DNA of 64,000 nucleotides from Candidatus Defluviibacterium haderslevense (GTDB lineage: Bacteria > Bacteroidota > Bacteroidia > Chitinophagales > Saprospiraceae). This document shows, one piece after another, positions 46,410 to 55,846 of this stretch; position 1 is the stretch's first letter, and each line of letters begins with the position of its first letter. The position numbers were made by a program, and so were the translations under genes. The DNA lies in NCBI GenBank assembly GCA_016712225.1, contig JADJRL010000003.1:1563501-1627500 (forward strand), given 5' to 3'. The notes below the pieces were generated by a model. The model did no database searches, was not told the DNA's origin, and was given only the letters and a program-made list of their open reading frames with translations.

Positions 46410-49280
46410 ATGAAATTGTTGGTACGAAATCAGAAACCATTTGCTTATATTTATAAATATTCCTTGCTATTTTTTTTATTTATATGCGTGGATGTATCAT
46501 TTGGTCAATCCTATTCTATTCAGGGTCATATTATCGATAGTACCAACCAAAATTTAAGTCTGGCCTCGGTATTATTACTTGATCCTCAAGATAGCAGTCT
46601 CATAGAATTTACCAGAGCTGATGATAAGGGTTTTTTCAATTTGAAGAAAATTGCACCTAGATCCTATCTTTTAAAAATTACTTATGTTGGATATTTACCC
46701 TATGAAAAAAAGATATTAATTCAAGATGCAAATATTAATTTAGATCGCATTATTTTAAAACCCATTTCTAAGGAATTATTTGAGGTAGTCATCAGAGCTG
46801 CAAAAGCTCCAATGAGTATACGGGGAGACACTATAGAGTATGATGCTTCCACATTCAAAGTGCCTACTGGTTCTACTCTTGAAGATTTATTACGAAAATT
46901 ACCCGGAATTGAAGTGGGTCAGGATGGAGCCTTAACTTCAGAAGGAAAAAACATTACAAAAGTAACAGTTGAAGGAAAGCGATTTTTTGATGGAGATCCT
47001 AAATCAGCTACTAAAAATTTACCAGCCGAAGGTATTTCCAAAGTTCAGGTGTTTAATAATGTCACAGAAGAAGAAAAGCTTACAGGACTCAAATCAAATT
47101 CAAATGAAAAGGCAATGAATATTGCTTTGAAAGATGAATTTAAAAAAGGAGGATTTGGAAAAATATCAGGTGGACTGGGCACTGAATCAACTGCAGAACT
47201 GAAGGGGAATTATAATAAGTTTGATTCTAAAACGCAATTAGCCATTGTAGCATCAGGAACAAATACCGGAAGGAATGGACTATCCTGGAATGATTATCAG
47301 GACTTCAAAGGAAGCAATTCTTTTAATTGGGATGACAATGATGATTTTGGATTTGGCTCTAATGGTATGAGGTATTATTATTCGAATTCAGGTGATGATG
47401 AAGACAACTTAGAAACTAATTTTTTTAGTAATTATGATAATGGCTTTCCTAAGAAAATTTCTTCAGGATTGAATTATAATTACGAAAAGAAAAAGACTAA
47501 AATTAGCAGCATGTATTTTTACAATAATAATCAATTATTGTCTGAAGTATATCGAAATGTACAATTTCTCTACCCCATGGATTCTTATAATACCTTAGAC
47601 ACTTCAGTCAATGAAAATAAAAAAGCTTATCATACTGCTGAGATTAGAATTGAACAAGAGATCGATTCCTTGCAAAAAATAATTATTAAAAGTACCATCA
47701 ACACGGGCCAAGTAAAAAATGAACTTGATGGTTTGTATCAGAATTTCAATGTAGATCATTTATTATCTAATGATTTGGATTTAAATTCTGATTATACCAA
47801 TAAAATTACTACATGGCAAAACACATTAATATTTAGGAAAAAATTCCGGAAGGCCGGTAGGAGTTTTGCACTCAGTGGTGCTTATATATTAAATACCAGC
47901 AATAGAAATGCCAATCAGATATCTGTGAATAATTTTTATGGTATACAATTTCCTTTAGTAGATTCAACGGCATTATTAAATCAAAACAATTCAACAAAAA
48001 ATATTAAGAACCAATTCAAAGGCAGTGCTTTATATACGGAACCATTGAGCAAACGGTTTTATAGTCAGACCTTTTACAATTTTAGTCAACGAAATGCTGA
48101 TTATACTCGAAATGTGTTTGATATAGAAAATGGTAACTCCAATTATAATGATTATTACAGTAAAGCTTATGACAACAAAGTTCTTTTAAATCGCCTTGGA
48201 ACGTCTATCAAATATTCTTTCCAAGGATTAAATATGTCTTTAGGATGTGCCATTCAGAATTATAACTTAAGTGGTAACTATACGACTTTTGTAAACGAAG
48301 ATACGACTTATATAATTGACAATAAATTTATTAGCCTAATACCGAATTTTAGTTTTGGTAAGGATATGAAGGGAAATAAAAGTATTAATTTTTCCTACAC
48401 GGTAAATACCAGAGAACCAACATCTAATGAATTACTTAATGTCATTGATAATTCAAATCCTACTTCTATTCGAATTGGAAATCCAGATTTACTTCCAGAA
48501 AACAGACATGACATTAATATTAATTATCGGAAGTTTAATCCAGGAACGTTTATCAATTTTTATGGAGGATTAAGTTACAATTATGTAGATAATGCCATAA
48601 TACAATCCAGGACCATAGATGATTATTATATCTCTACATCCATGCCCATTAATCATTCCGGCGCTCAGCGATTTAATGGGAATTTGGGATATGGCTTTCC
48701 GATTGTAAAAAATAAATTCACGATCAACATGTCGGGTAGTTATAACTATTCAAAGAGTTTTGCAGTTATCAATACCTTGTTGGACCATACCAATACCAAT
48801 AGTGTAAATGGTTCGCTGAGAATAAATGTAACACCTGAAGATAGATTTTCTTGGTTTTTAAATGGTTCATTAAATAAGTCATACACTACTTATGAAATCA
48901 ATGAATCTCAAAATCAAAAACTTCAAACTGTTACATTTGGATCTGAATTGAATTATAAATTTATTTGGAATTTGTTTTTTAATTCGTCTTTTACTTACAA
49001 TCACTATCAGAATTCTTATAATGATTTTAATTCCAATATCCCAATATTAAACCTTTCGATATATAAAATATTTCTCAAAAATAATAAAGGTGAATTACGG
49101 ATTAGCGCTTATGATCTCTTAGATCGCAGTAAAGGAATTAGTCAGTATGCGACAACCAATAGCATAGTCCAAACGGAAACCATCAATTTATCAAGATATT
49201 TTTTATTGAGTTTTACCTATAATATGCGCGGTATAAAAACAAATTTTGCAAAAAACAATCGAGGTTATTATGGTGGATAA
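46410..49280 (+). CDS. Outer-membrane beta-barrel protein with carboxypeptidase-regulatory domain
   Basis: The product has 956 residues. A signal peptide of about 33 residues (FICVDVSFGQ) is followed by a carboxypeptidase-D regulatory-like domain (about 34-120: SIQGHIIDSTNQ, YLLKITYVGYLPYEKK). A plug-like region follows (about 125-235: GSTLEDLLRKLPGIEV, ITKVTVEGKRFFDGDP), and then a large barrel (about 240-956) rich in alternating aromatic and Asn/Tyr strands. This is the TonB-receptor-like group found in Bacteroidota next to GLPGLI proteins. No TonB box is obvious, so energised transport is unproven and the ligand is unknown. The GLPGLI gene begins ten bases after the stop. Confidence 0.85.
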   Translation: MKLLVRNQKPFAYIYKYSLLFFLFICVDVSFGQSYSIQGHIIDSTNQNLSLASVLLLDPQDSSLIEFTRADDKGFFNLKKIAPRSYLLKITYVGYLPYEKKILIQDANINLDRIILKPISKELFEVVIRAAKAPMSIRGDTIEYDASTFKVPTGSTLEDLLRKLPGIEVGQDGALTSEGKNITKVTVEGKRFFDGDPKSATKNLPAEGISKVQVFNNVTEEEKLTGLKSNSNEKAMNIALKDEFKKGGFGKISGGLGTESTAELKGNYNKFDSKTQLAIVASGTNTGRNGLSWNDYQDFKGSNSFNWDDNDDFGFGSNGMRYYYSNSGDDEDNLETNFFSNYDNGFPKKISSGLNYNYEKKKTKISSMYFYNNNQLLSEVYRNVQFLYPMDSYNTLDTSVNENKKAYHTAEIRIEQEIDSLQKIIIKSTINTGQVKNELDGLYQNFNVDHLLSNDLDLNSDYTNKITTWQNTLIFRKKFRKAGRSFALSGAYILNTSNRNANQISVNNFYGIQFPLVDSTALLNQNNSTKNIKNQFKGSALYTEPLSKRFYSQTFYNFSQRNADYTRNVFDIENGNSNYNDYYSKAYDNKVLLNRLGTSIKYSFQGLNMSLGCAIQNYNLSGNYTTFVNEDTTYIIDNKFISLIPNFSFGKDMKGNKSINFSYTVNTREPTSNELLNVIDNSNPTSIRIGNPDLLPENRHDININYRKFNPGTFINFYGGLSYNYVDNAIIQSRTIDDYYISTSMPINHSGAQRFNGNLGYGFPIVKNKFTINMSGSYNYSKSFAVINTLLDHTNTNSVNGSLRINVTPEDRFSWFLNGSLNKSYTTYEINESQNQKLQTVTFGSELNYKFIWNLFFNSSFTYNHYQNSYNDFNSNIPILNLSIYKIFLKNNKGELRISAYDLLDRSKGISQYATTNSIVQTETINLSRYFLLSFTYNMRGIKTNFAKNNRGYYGG

Positions 49281-49290
49281 ACATATTAGA

Positions 49291-50037
49291 ATGAAAACAT
49301 TTATTTTTTTGTTGACCTTGTTATTCCTACCTCAGATGATTTTGGCCCAATTTAGTCAGGGTAAAATTATTTATGAAAGAACCAGCTATTGGTCTAAGAT
49401 AGCTCAGCGATTACCCTATTTATCCCAAGAGGAAAAAGATAGAAGTTTATTGACAAATGGAAGTAAAGAGGGTTGGAAGAGTAATTATATTTTGAATTTT
49501 GATTCTACCGCCAGTATTTTAAAAAAACAAGTCAAAAGTGGTTCTGAAAGTGCTTTTGGTTATAGCTGGAGGGAAGAAGATTATTTAATTTATAGAAATT
49601 TTAAGGATTCCAAAAAAGTGGATTGGATTGAATTATTAGGAAAGACTTATCTCATCGAAGAGGATTATGTTCGACCCAAATGGAAAATCCTTAATGAGAT
49701 TAAAGAAGTTGCCGGATTTGTTTGTATGAAAGCCGAAAGTGTTGATACCATTAAATCTCAAAAGATTGTTGCATGGTTCACAGATGCAATACCCGTTTCT
49801 TCTGGCCCCGAACAGTTTTACGGTTTACCGGGGATGATTTTGGAAATTAATAAGAATGATGGAGATGTTGTTATTGTAGCAACAAATATTGAATTCAATA
49901 TCCCGAATCAAGTTGTTAAGTTGCCTAAATTAAAAGGTAAAAAAGTGACTTCTCCATATTTTTTAGACTTAGTTAAAGCATATATTCAAGAAAGTATTAA
50001 GGCACAACGAAATCCATACTGGACCATTGATTATTAA
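49291..50037 (+). CDS. GLPGLI family secreted protein
   Basis: The product has 248 residues from the ATG at 49291; an in-frame upstream ATG at 49246 lies inside the barrel gene and before the signal peptide (MKTFIFLLTLLFLPQMILAQ), so it is unlikely. The family hallmark is seen near residue 176 as YGLPGMILEI, preceded by VAWFTDAIPVSSGPEQF and the YERTSYW segment near the mature start. GLPGLI proteins are periplasmic or surface proteins of unknown function, usually paired with a barrel as here. The two genes are almost certainly one operon. Confidence 0.88.
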   Translation: MKTFIFLLTLLFLPQMILAQFSQGKIIYERTSYWSKIAQRLPYLSQEEKDRSLLTNGSKEGWKSNYILNFDSTASILKKQVKSGSESAFGYSWREEDYLIYRNFKDSKKVDWIELLGKTYLIEEDYVRPKWKILNEIKEVAGFVCMKAESVDTIKSQKIVAWFTDAIPVSSGPEQFYGLPGMILEINKNDGDVVIVATNIEFNIPNQVVKLPKLKGKKVTSPYFLDLVKAYIQESIKAQRNPYWTIDY

Positions 50038-50092
50038 CCTATCATGGACGCTTTGGATCCTTAAGATTAATATTTATAAAACCACAACAATA

Positions 50093-50674
50093 ATGAATAA
50101 TACATTTAAAATAATTTCTGAAATCATAAGAAACAGAAGATCTATATCTCCACAATTTTATAAGGCTGGTAAAATTCCAGATGAATTACTCATGAGTATT
50201 TTGGAAAGTGCGAGGTGGGCGCCTACACATAAGAAAACACAACCTTGGAGATTTGTGGTCATAAGAAATGATGCACGGAACACCTTAAGTCATTTGATGT
50301 CTGAGCATTATAAGAATACGACAACTAGTGAATTATACACGGATATTAAATATCAAAAAGCTGGTGAAAAACCATTACAAAGTGATACCGTTATAGCCAT
50401 TTGTATACACAGAAGTCCGGATACCCTTTTACCTGAATGGGAGGAAACTGCCGCACTCGGATGTTCGGTTCAAAATATGTGGTTGGCCGCATCAGCAGCT
50501 GGATTGGGTGCATATTGGAGTACCCCAAATGTGATACATCATTTGGATACTTTTTTGGATTTAGCCTCAAACGAACATTGTCTGGGATTATTTTATATGG
50601 GATGGAAATCTGAAGTTGAAATTCCGGATTCTACCCGGATGGAACTGGATCAAATAGTGAGATTCATGAATTAA
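50093..50674 (+). CDS. Nitroreductase family protein
   Basis: The product has 193 residues from the ATG at 50093, chosen because the conserved start IISEIIRNRRSI lies just inside. FMN-dependent nitroreductases of this group reduce nitro compounds, quinones or flavins with NAD(P)H. Motifs seen: NRRSISPQFY, ESARWAPTHKKTQPWRFVV (FMN-binding Arg/Trp region), AALGCSVQNMWLAASAAGLG and GLFYMGWKSE. The substrate is not predictable. The stop overlaps by 11 bp with the end of the convergent DUF4442 gene. It lies 55 bp after the GLPGLI gene. Confidence 0.88.
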   Translation: MNNTFKIISEIIRNRRSISPQFYKAGKIPDELLMSILESARWAPTHKKTQPWRFVVIRNDARNTLSHLMSEHYKNTTTSELYTDIKYQKAGEKPLQSDTVIAICIHRSPDTLLPEWEETAALGCSVQNMWLAASAAGLGAYWSTPNVIHHLDTFLDLASNEHCLGLFYMGWKSEVEIPDSTRMELDQIVRFMN

Positions 50675-51167
50675 CAGGATTCAGTTTGGATTTTAATTTG
50701 AAGGACCAGGATATATTAAATTGTGCTACAAACTCTTGTTGTTCATTATAACCTTTGGATACAAGAGTAACGATTTTGGACGGATTGACATCATTAAGAC
50801 TTGCAATCATTTGCTGAATGACTTCGCCTTGATCACAGATAAAAGTAATTTTTTGATTCGCTTTTTTGTAATACTCTGCCTTTAAATCAATTACCAACAT
50901 GGACACTGAATGATTTCCTTGAATGGCCAACATACAAAGAGCCCCTGTGGATAGTTCGGCTGCGCCAGCTAATGCTGCGAAATATATGGATTTAAACGGA
51001 TTTTGAGTTCTCCAATGATAAGGAATAGTAGTGGAACATGAATCGAGTGTCAATGATTTTATTTTAATACCCCAAAAGATTAGTGTAGGTAATTTAAACA
51101 GCATTGCCCACCAGAAAAGCAACCGATGATTCATAATCCGAATGAATTGTAATTGTTTTTTATTCAT
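50664..51167 (-). CDS. DUF4442 hot-dog-fold protein (thioesterase-like)
   Basis: The product has 167 residues. The segments FKLPTLIFWGIKIKSLTLDS, TQNPFKSIYFAALAGAAELS and VIDLKAEYYKKANQKITFIC match the DUF4442 branch of the hot-dog fold, related to PaaI/YiiD thioesterases. Those enzymes cleave acyl-CoA or acyl-carrier thioesters, but no activity is established for DUF4442. The gene follows the MFS gene by 14 bp on the same strand. It ends inside the last codons of the nitroreductase, with an 11-bp convergent overlap. Confidence 0.75.
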   Translation of the reverse strand: MNKKQLQFIRIMNHRLLFWWAMLFKLPTLIFWGIKIKSLTLDSCSTTIPYHWRTQNPFKSIYFAALAGAAELSTGALCMLAIQGNHSVSMLVIDLKAEYYKKANQKITFICDQGEVIQQMIASLNDVNPSKIVTLVSKGYNEQQEFVAQFNISWSFKLKSKLNPVNS

Positions 51168-51181
51168 GGTATGAATTCCTT

Positions 51182-52369
51182 TTATTGATTTATGGGATCA
51201 TGATCTATTTTTGGATGCATGCTTATGAAATATATGATAACGCAAAATGCACCTATAGCTGAAATAATAAAAGAAACAGAAGCATTGCAAGAGTACCAGA
51301 TGAGTCCTGCGAAACTACTTGATATCAATGCAGCAATACTTTGCAATCCGGAAAAACTTCCAAGCGCATTGGCCATGTCTGCTTTAGATGCTTGAAGACT
51401 TAAAAGTGCTTTAGAAATTCCTTCTGTTGCTGCTGCATAAATACCATATAGTACAAATAAAAAAACATACCATAAATAATTTCCTTCGAAAGCCATTCCA
51501 AGATATACCATAACAAAAAGGCTCAGACCAAACAAATAGGTATTTCGTAGTCCAATTTTATCTGCTAATATCCCAATAGGATAGCTAAATAGAGCGTAAA
51601 TAAAATTATAGAAAATATATATTCCAATAATCCAACTATCTTCAAGACCTGATTGCTTTGCTTTTAAAAGTAAGAAAATATCCGAACTATTGAATACAGT
51701 AAATGCTAAAAATCCAATACTCCACTTGCGATATTCTATAGAACTTGTTTTCCAATAACTGAAAATTGAAAAAAAAGAAATAGGCTGTGTTAGATTGGGT
51801 TTGGTTTTAACTTTTTCTTTTAAAAGCAGAGAAGCAATCAGTGCGATGATGCCAGGAAATAATGCCAGAATAAACAACATCTTGTATTGTTGCGGATAGA
51901 AATACAAATAAACAAGCGCCATTGCTGGACCTAACATAGCACCGAAAGTATCCATAGAACGATGAAATCCAAAGACAGTGGCTTTGGTTTCAGGGGTTGA
52001 TTCTTCAGCTAAAATGGCATCGCGGGCCCCCGTTCTAATTCCCTTACCCAAGCGATCTAATGTTCTAACAAAAAAAATCCATATGGGAAAAGTAAAAACG
52101 GCCAGCATTGGTTTAGAAAATGCACTTAACGCATATCCAACTTGTACGAAAGGAACACGACGACCAAGTCGATCTGAATGTTTGCCAAAATAAGATTTAC
52201 TTAATCCGGCAGTCGCTTCAGCAAGCCCTTCCAACAAGCCAATAAGAACAATAGAAAACCCAATACTTTTAAGATAGATGGGCATAATCGGATACAACAT
52301 TTCACTGGCCATATCAGTGAAAAGACTGACTAAAGATAAAATCCAGACTGTGCGAGTAATGACTTTCAA
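51182..52369 (-). CDS. Major facilitator superfamily transporter
   Basis: The product has 395 residues with about 11-12 membrane helices. The N-terminal segment WILSLVSLFTDMASEMLYPI and the loop GKHSDRLGRR (residues 62-71, MFS motif A between helices 2 and 3) identify the superfamily. The first segment resembles the group annotated as MFS permeases of unknown or drug specificity. A second motif A-like loop occurs at YPIGILADKIGLR. Substrate and direction are unknown. It is the first of two minus-strand genes, followed by the DUF4442 gene. Confidence 0.85.
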   Translation of the reverse strand: MKVITRTVWILSLVSLFTDMASEMLYPIMPIYLKSIGFSIVLIGLLEGLAEATAGLSKSYFGKHSDRLGRRVPFVQVGYALSAFSKPMLAVFTFPIWIFFVRTLDRLGKGIRTGARDAILAEESTPETKATVFGFHRSMDTFGAMLGPAMALVYLYFYPQQYKMLFILALFPGIIALIASLLLKEKVKTKPNLTQPISFFSIFSYWKTSSIEYRKWSIGFLAFTVFNSSDIFLLLKAKQSGLEDSWIIGIYIFYNFIYALFSYPIGILADKIGLRNTYLFGLSLFVMVYLGMAFEGNYLWYVFLFVLYGIYAAATEGISKALLSLQASKADMANALGSFSGLQSIAALISSSFAGLIWYSCNASVSFIISAIGAFCVIIYFISMHPKIDHDPINQ

Positions 52370-52833
52370 TACATCATTTTCAATGGTGAATAATGGTATG
52401 CAATGTATAACTTTTTGAGTTGATGTAAATGATATTTTTTTAATTTAACCAATGCTAACTTAGACTTTTGATACAAAAGAATTACGGAAATATCTAACAA
52501 TTTGATTGTAGTATGGATTATTTAAAAAAGTGTCATATTAAAATTTGAATTGATTTATGATTTTTAAAATTCATTAGAACCGTGAATTTCACATTTTCGA
52601 AAAACCAATTTAAAAGGACTTGTCAGAAATTATTTCTTAGTCGTAATCAACATTTCTATGCTAGTTAAAGCTATAAAGTAGCAGAATAATAGAATAGCTC
52701 TTATTTTCAGTGATGTAAAAGAAAAATAATCCAAATGCTCTAAATTATTTAAAACAACAATCCGATTCTTCTAGTAAAATAATTATATTAGGGTTACTCA
52801 AGCTCTATTTTTGCCTTAACAAAATTTATTAAA
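52370..52833. other. 464-bp divergent intergenic region
   Basis: The sequence is AT-rich between the MFS gene and the lipoprotein gene. Apart from the -7-like box at 52806 I see no gene, RNA gene, repeat or strong hairpin. Confidence 0.6.
52806..52813 (+). promoter_or_regulatory. Possible -7 box for lipoprotein gene 52834
   Basis: TATTTTTG matches TAnnTTTG 20 bp before the ATG, a plausible distance for a short leader. No TTG is found at -33. Confidence 0.35.
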
Positions 52834-53499
52834 ATGAGAACTTATAACTTTTTCTTATTCTTATTTATTCTACTCCTTATAAATGCTTGCATTAAAGATG
52901 AAAGTGAAGGGTACACCGGAAACAAGCTTCCCTATGGCGATAAGACCAAAACAAAAATAGAAGGAGTAGTTATAGAATACGGCACTAGAAAACCATTAGC
53001 AAATGTGATGGTATTTTTAGATGAATCCCATTCAGCACCTTTTTCAGGAGGAGGAACATATTATCCTATCGATACCACATTTACAGATGCAGAAGGAAAG
53101 TTTGTTTATGATTTTATACATATACCTAATAGTGATAAGCTTAAATGGGATTATCAGGTAAGAACACAACCCTATTTATATTATCCAGGTGAATATGGAA
53201 TGGAGTCCGGATATCAGTACAAAAATAAGGAGCTCATCGTTGAGCCTTATTCATTCATCAAGGCTCATATTAAGAATGTGAATCCATTTGATGATGAGGA
53301 TTATATTTTTGTTTTTGCGGGAGGAGATGGAGATGGATTTAAAGGAAAAAATTTAGATATAGTTGATATTTTTAAAACAAGTGGAAATCAAAAAATTAAG
53401 ATTTTTTATAGAGTACATAAGAATCAAATGATTTCAGAAAAATCTGATAGCATTTATATTAAAGGGCACGACACTATAAATGTGGAAATATTATATTGA
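52834..53499 (+). CDS. Putative lipoprotein with carboxypeptidase-regulatory-like fold
   Basis: The product has 221 residues. A lipoprotein signal peptide leads to a probable lipidated Cys19 (LLLINACIKDE). The rest looks like a single beta-sandwich of the carboxypeptidase-D regulatory or transthyretin-like kind: IEGVVIEYGTRKPLANVMVF, then DTTFTDAEGKFVYDF and VEPYSFIKAHIKNV. Such lipoproteins are common in Bacteroidota and mostly uncharacterised. No partner is evident; another lipoprotein gene follows after 84 bp on the same strand. Confidence 0.7.
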   Translation: MRTYNFFLFLFILLLINACIKDESEGYTGNKLPYGDKTKTKIEGVVIEYGTRKPLANVMVFLDESHSAPFSGGGTYYPIDTTFTDAEGKFVYDFIHIPNSDKLKWDYQVRTQPYLYYPGEYGMESGYQYKNKELIVEPYSFIKAHIKNVNPFDDEDYIFVFAGGDGDGFKGKNLDIVDIFKTSGNQKIKIFYRVHKNQMISEKSDSIYIKGHDTINVEILY

Positions 53500-53583
53500 A
53501 TTAATATAAAATTTATGTGATGAGCAAACAATAACAAACAATTATCAAAAATAACGTTAGCATAATTTTTAAAACAAATAACA

Positions 53584-55188
53584 ATGAAAAATAAAAAAAT
53601 GATTTTCTACATTGCAGCACTTATTATCAGTATTGTCGCAATACAAGCATGTAAAACATTTTATTTCCGTTCCAATTATAATGACACCAATAAACTTTTG
53701 CATGACACCAAAACTATTGTGACTAAGCCATTTTTGAAGGCGCATCTTAAAAACGGAGACGTATGTATTTTGAAAGACACATGGCAGGTTGACACCATTC
53801 AAAATGTTGTTTCTGGAGACGGAACACGATATGACTTTAACCGAAAGCAAACTATTGATGGTCTTATGTCAATACCAATTGACAGTGTGTCAATTTTTGA
53901 AACAAACAAAAAAATAAAAAATCCCGAAGCTGGAAGAATTGCTGCGTTGAGCATTTTAACAGCAATAAATGTTGTTGTAGAATGTATTTGTTTAGCAAAT
54001 CCAAAGGCATGTTTTGGATCGTGTCCTACATTTTATTTGAATGAAAATGACAATTTTCATTTTGCTGACGCCGAAGGGTTTTCAAACGCAATTGCTCCTT
54101 CAATGGAATACTTTGACATTGATGCGTTAAATAACAAACCAATTTCAGATAGTGTATTTTCCATGACGATGAAAAATGAGGCATTAGAAACTCATTGCAT
54201 AAATGATGTAAAACTTTTAGCTTATCCAAGAAGTATAAATGAACGGGTGTATCAATCTTCCATAAATGATTTTTATTTATGTGAAAATAATTATTCCATA
54301 ATAAAAGCAAGTGGAGATGAAGGTGATATAACGGATTTACTTCAAAAGGAAGATAGACAAGAACGATTTAGTCTTGCTGATTCATATAATTTAAGCAGTA
54401 AAGAAGAAATATATTTGAACTTTGAGCATGTAAAAAATTCTGAAAATTTGGGACTTATCGTAAATTTTCGTCAAACGCTGATGACAACTTATTTTATTTA
54501 CAGTGCTATGGGTTTTATGGGCGATGAAGTAGGCGACATTTTTGCAAAAATTGAAACCGAGGGTGACACAAAAGATAAACTGGAAAACGGCATTAAAAAA
54601 GAATTGGGAAATATTGATATTTATTTGTGGAATGAAAAAATAAATGATTGGGAGCTACAAAACGGATTTTATGAAACGGGACCAATTGCAATTAATAGGC
54701 AAATCCTTCCACTTACAAATGTTGTATCAAGCTCAAAAGTCAAATTAAAACTTGTAATGAATAAAGGGCTTTGGCGTATTGATTATGTAGCACTAACAAA
54801 TATTAAGGAAAAAGTAAAACCAATTGAGATATCACCAAACGAAATTTTGAATAAAGGTAAAGTCGATAAAACAGCATTGACATTAATTAAAAGCCCCGAA
54901 AAATATTTGATTTCTATGCCAGGAAGTGAATATAAATTCAACTTTGTTCTCCCAAATTTACATACAGATTATGAATTATTCCTTTATTCCAAAGGATACT
55001 ATTTGGAATGGATGCGTGAGCATTGGATAAAGGATAAAGATTTACTGAAACTAAGAGAGATGGTTTATTACCCAAAAAAATATTTAAAAGTAGAAGCCAA
55101 TGCTTATAAGCAATATGAAACCACCATGGAACAAGAGTTTTGGAATTCAAAAATCGACACTAAAACATTTTCATACTATGCAAACTAA
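53584..55188 (+). CDS. Uncharacterised lipoprotein, 534 residues
   Basis: I do not recognise a family. The N-terminus is a lipoprotein signal peptide with probable lipidated Cys23 (SIVAIQACKTF). A short beta-rich module follows (about 45-105: HLKNGDVCILKDTWQVD and LMSIPIDSVSIFETN), then a hydrophobic, Cys-rich segment (AALSILTAINVVVECICLAN, then NPKACFGSCPTFYL). The remaining ~380 residues are a mixed fold with phrases such as LIVNFRQTLMTTYFIYSAMG. The pattern GxSCPxFY suggests disulfides or metal binding, but nothing proves it. Its end overlaps by 11 bp with the next lipoprotein gene, so the two proteins probably work together. Confidence 0.65.
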   Translation: MKNKKMIFYIAALIISIVAIQACKTFYFRSNYNDTNKLLHDTKTIVTKPFLKAHLKNGDVCILKDTWQVDTIQNVVSGDGTRYDFNRKQTIDGLMSIPIDSVSIFETNKKIKNPEAGRIAALSILTAINVVVECICLANPKACFGSCPTFYLNENDNFHFADAEGFSNAIAPSMEYFDIDALNNKPISDSVFSMTMKNEALETHCINDVKLLAYPRSINERVYQSSINDFYLCENNYSIIKASGDEGDITDLLQKEDRQERFSLADSYNLSSKEEIYLNFEHVKNSENLGLIVNFRQTLMTTYFIYSAMGFMGDEVGDIFAKIETEGDTKDKLENGIKKELGNIDIYLWNEKINDWELQNGFYETGPIAINRQILPLTNVVSSSKVKLKLVMNKGLWRIDYVALTNIKEKVKPIEISPNEILNKGKVDKTALTLIKSPEKYLISMPGSEYKFNFVLPNLHTDYELFLYSKGYYLEWMREHWIKDKDLLKLREMVYYPKKYLKVEANAYKQYETTMEQEFWNSKIDTKTFSYYAN

Positions 55189-55714
55189 AATTATCTTATT
55201 GGGTTTACTTGCAGTTATCATGAGTAGTTGTGCGTATCCGCGTTACTTACCTTCTTCTGATAAAGTAGACATCAATCCAAACGGCTCTTATATTAAAATA
55301 TTCAGAAAGACAAGTACAAATATTACTGGCGAGTTAATAGCCATCGATAGCACTAAACTTGTTGTATTATCTGAATCAGAAAACAAATGTTTAACAATTC
55401 CAATAGCTGGTATAAAACGATTTAAATTGCAATACGCTAGACCTAAACATTATGGCTGGACAATTCCTGGTTATACTTTTGCAACAATTGGTCACGGGTT
55501 TTTTCTAATTTTCACTGCACCTTTTAATCTCATTGTGACAGTAATTGTAACAGTAAGTGGCGAAAGTGCTTTTAAATACTGCAACAAGAACATTAGCTAT
55601 GACAAGTTAAAGATGTTTGCAAGATATCCTCAAGGTATTCCGTCAGACATAGACACTGCAAGCATAAAATATGTACTACCTCAAAAAGGCAAAACATCAA
55701 AATTAGGAAATTAA
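55178..55714 (+). CDS. Uncharacterised small lipoprotein, partner of the preceding gene
   Basis: The product has 178 residues from the ATG at 55178, chosen because it opens directly on a lipoprotein signal peptide (LLAVIMSSCAYP, lipidated Cys18); upstream in-frame ATGs would bury it. The module GELIAIDSTKLVVL followed by CLTIPIAGIKRFKL resembles the early beta module of the 534-residue lipoprotein (VCILKDTWQVD ... LMSIPIDSVSIF), so the two may share a domain. A hydrophobic stretch (FFLIFTAPFNLIVTVIVTVS) could be a membrane segment. No family is recognised. It is followed by a strong terminator. Confidence 0.65.
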   Translation: MQTKIILLGLLAVIMSSCAYPRYLPSSDKVDINPNGSYIKIFRKTSTNITGELIAIDSTKLVVLSESENKCLTIPIAGIKRFKLQYARPKHYGWTIPGYTFATIGHGFFLIFTAPFNLIVTVIVTVSGESAFKYCNKNISYDKLKMFARYPQGIPSDIDTASIKYVLPQKGKTSKLGN

Positions 55715-55811
55715 TGTGTAAAGTGAAGGAGTTAGTAAATTAGTTTTCATTGTAAAAGCTGATTTACATATAGTCAATCAATTTAAACCAAAATTCAAAT
55801 ATAATCGATTT

Positions 55812-55846
55812 GTGGCTGAGTATTTTTTACACTCAGCCACATTTTT
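55812..55846 (+). terminator. Intrinsic terminator after the lipoprotein genes
   Basis: GTGGCTGAGT (55812-55821) pairs perfectly over 10 bp with ACTCAGCCAC (55831-55840) around a 9-base loop, followed by ATTTTT. It ends the plus-strand lipoprotein operon and touches the stop codon of the convergent gene (55845-55847). Read from the other strand there is no U-run. Confidence 0.85.

Noticed and set aside
50664..50674. Eleven-base convergent overlap of nitroreductase and DUF4442 genes as a regulatory device
   Set aside because: Short convergent overlaps are common in compact genomes; nothing further supports a function.
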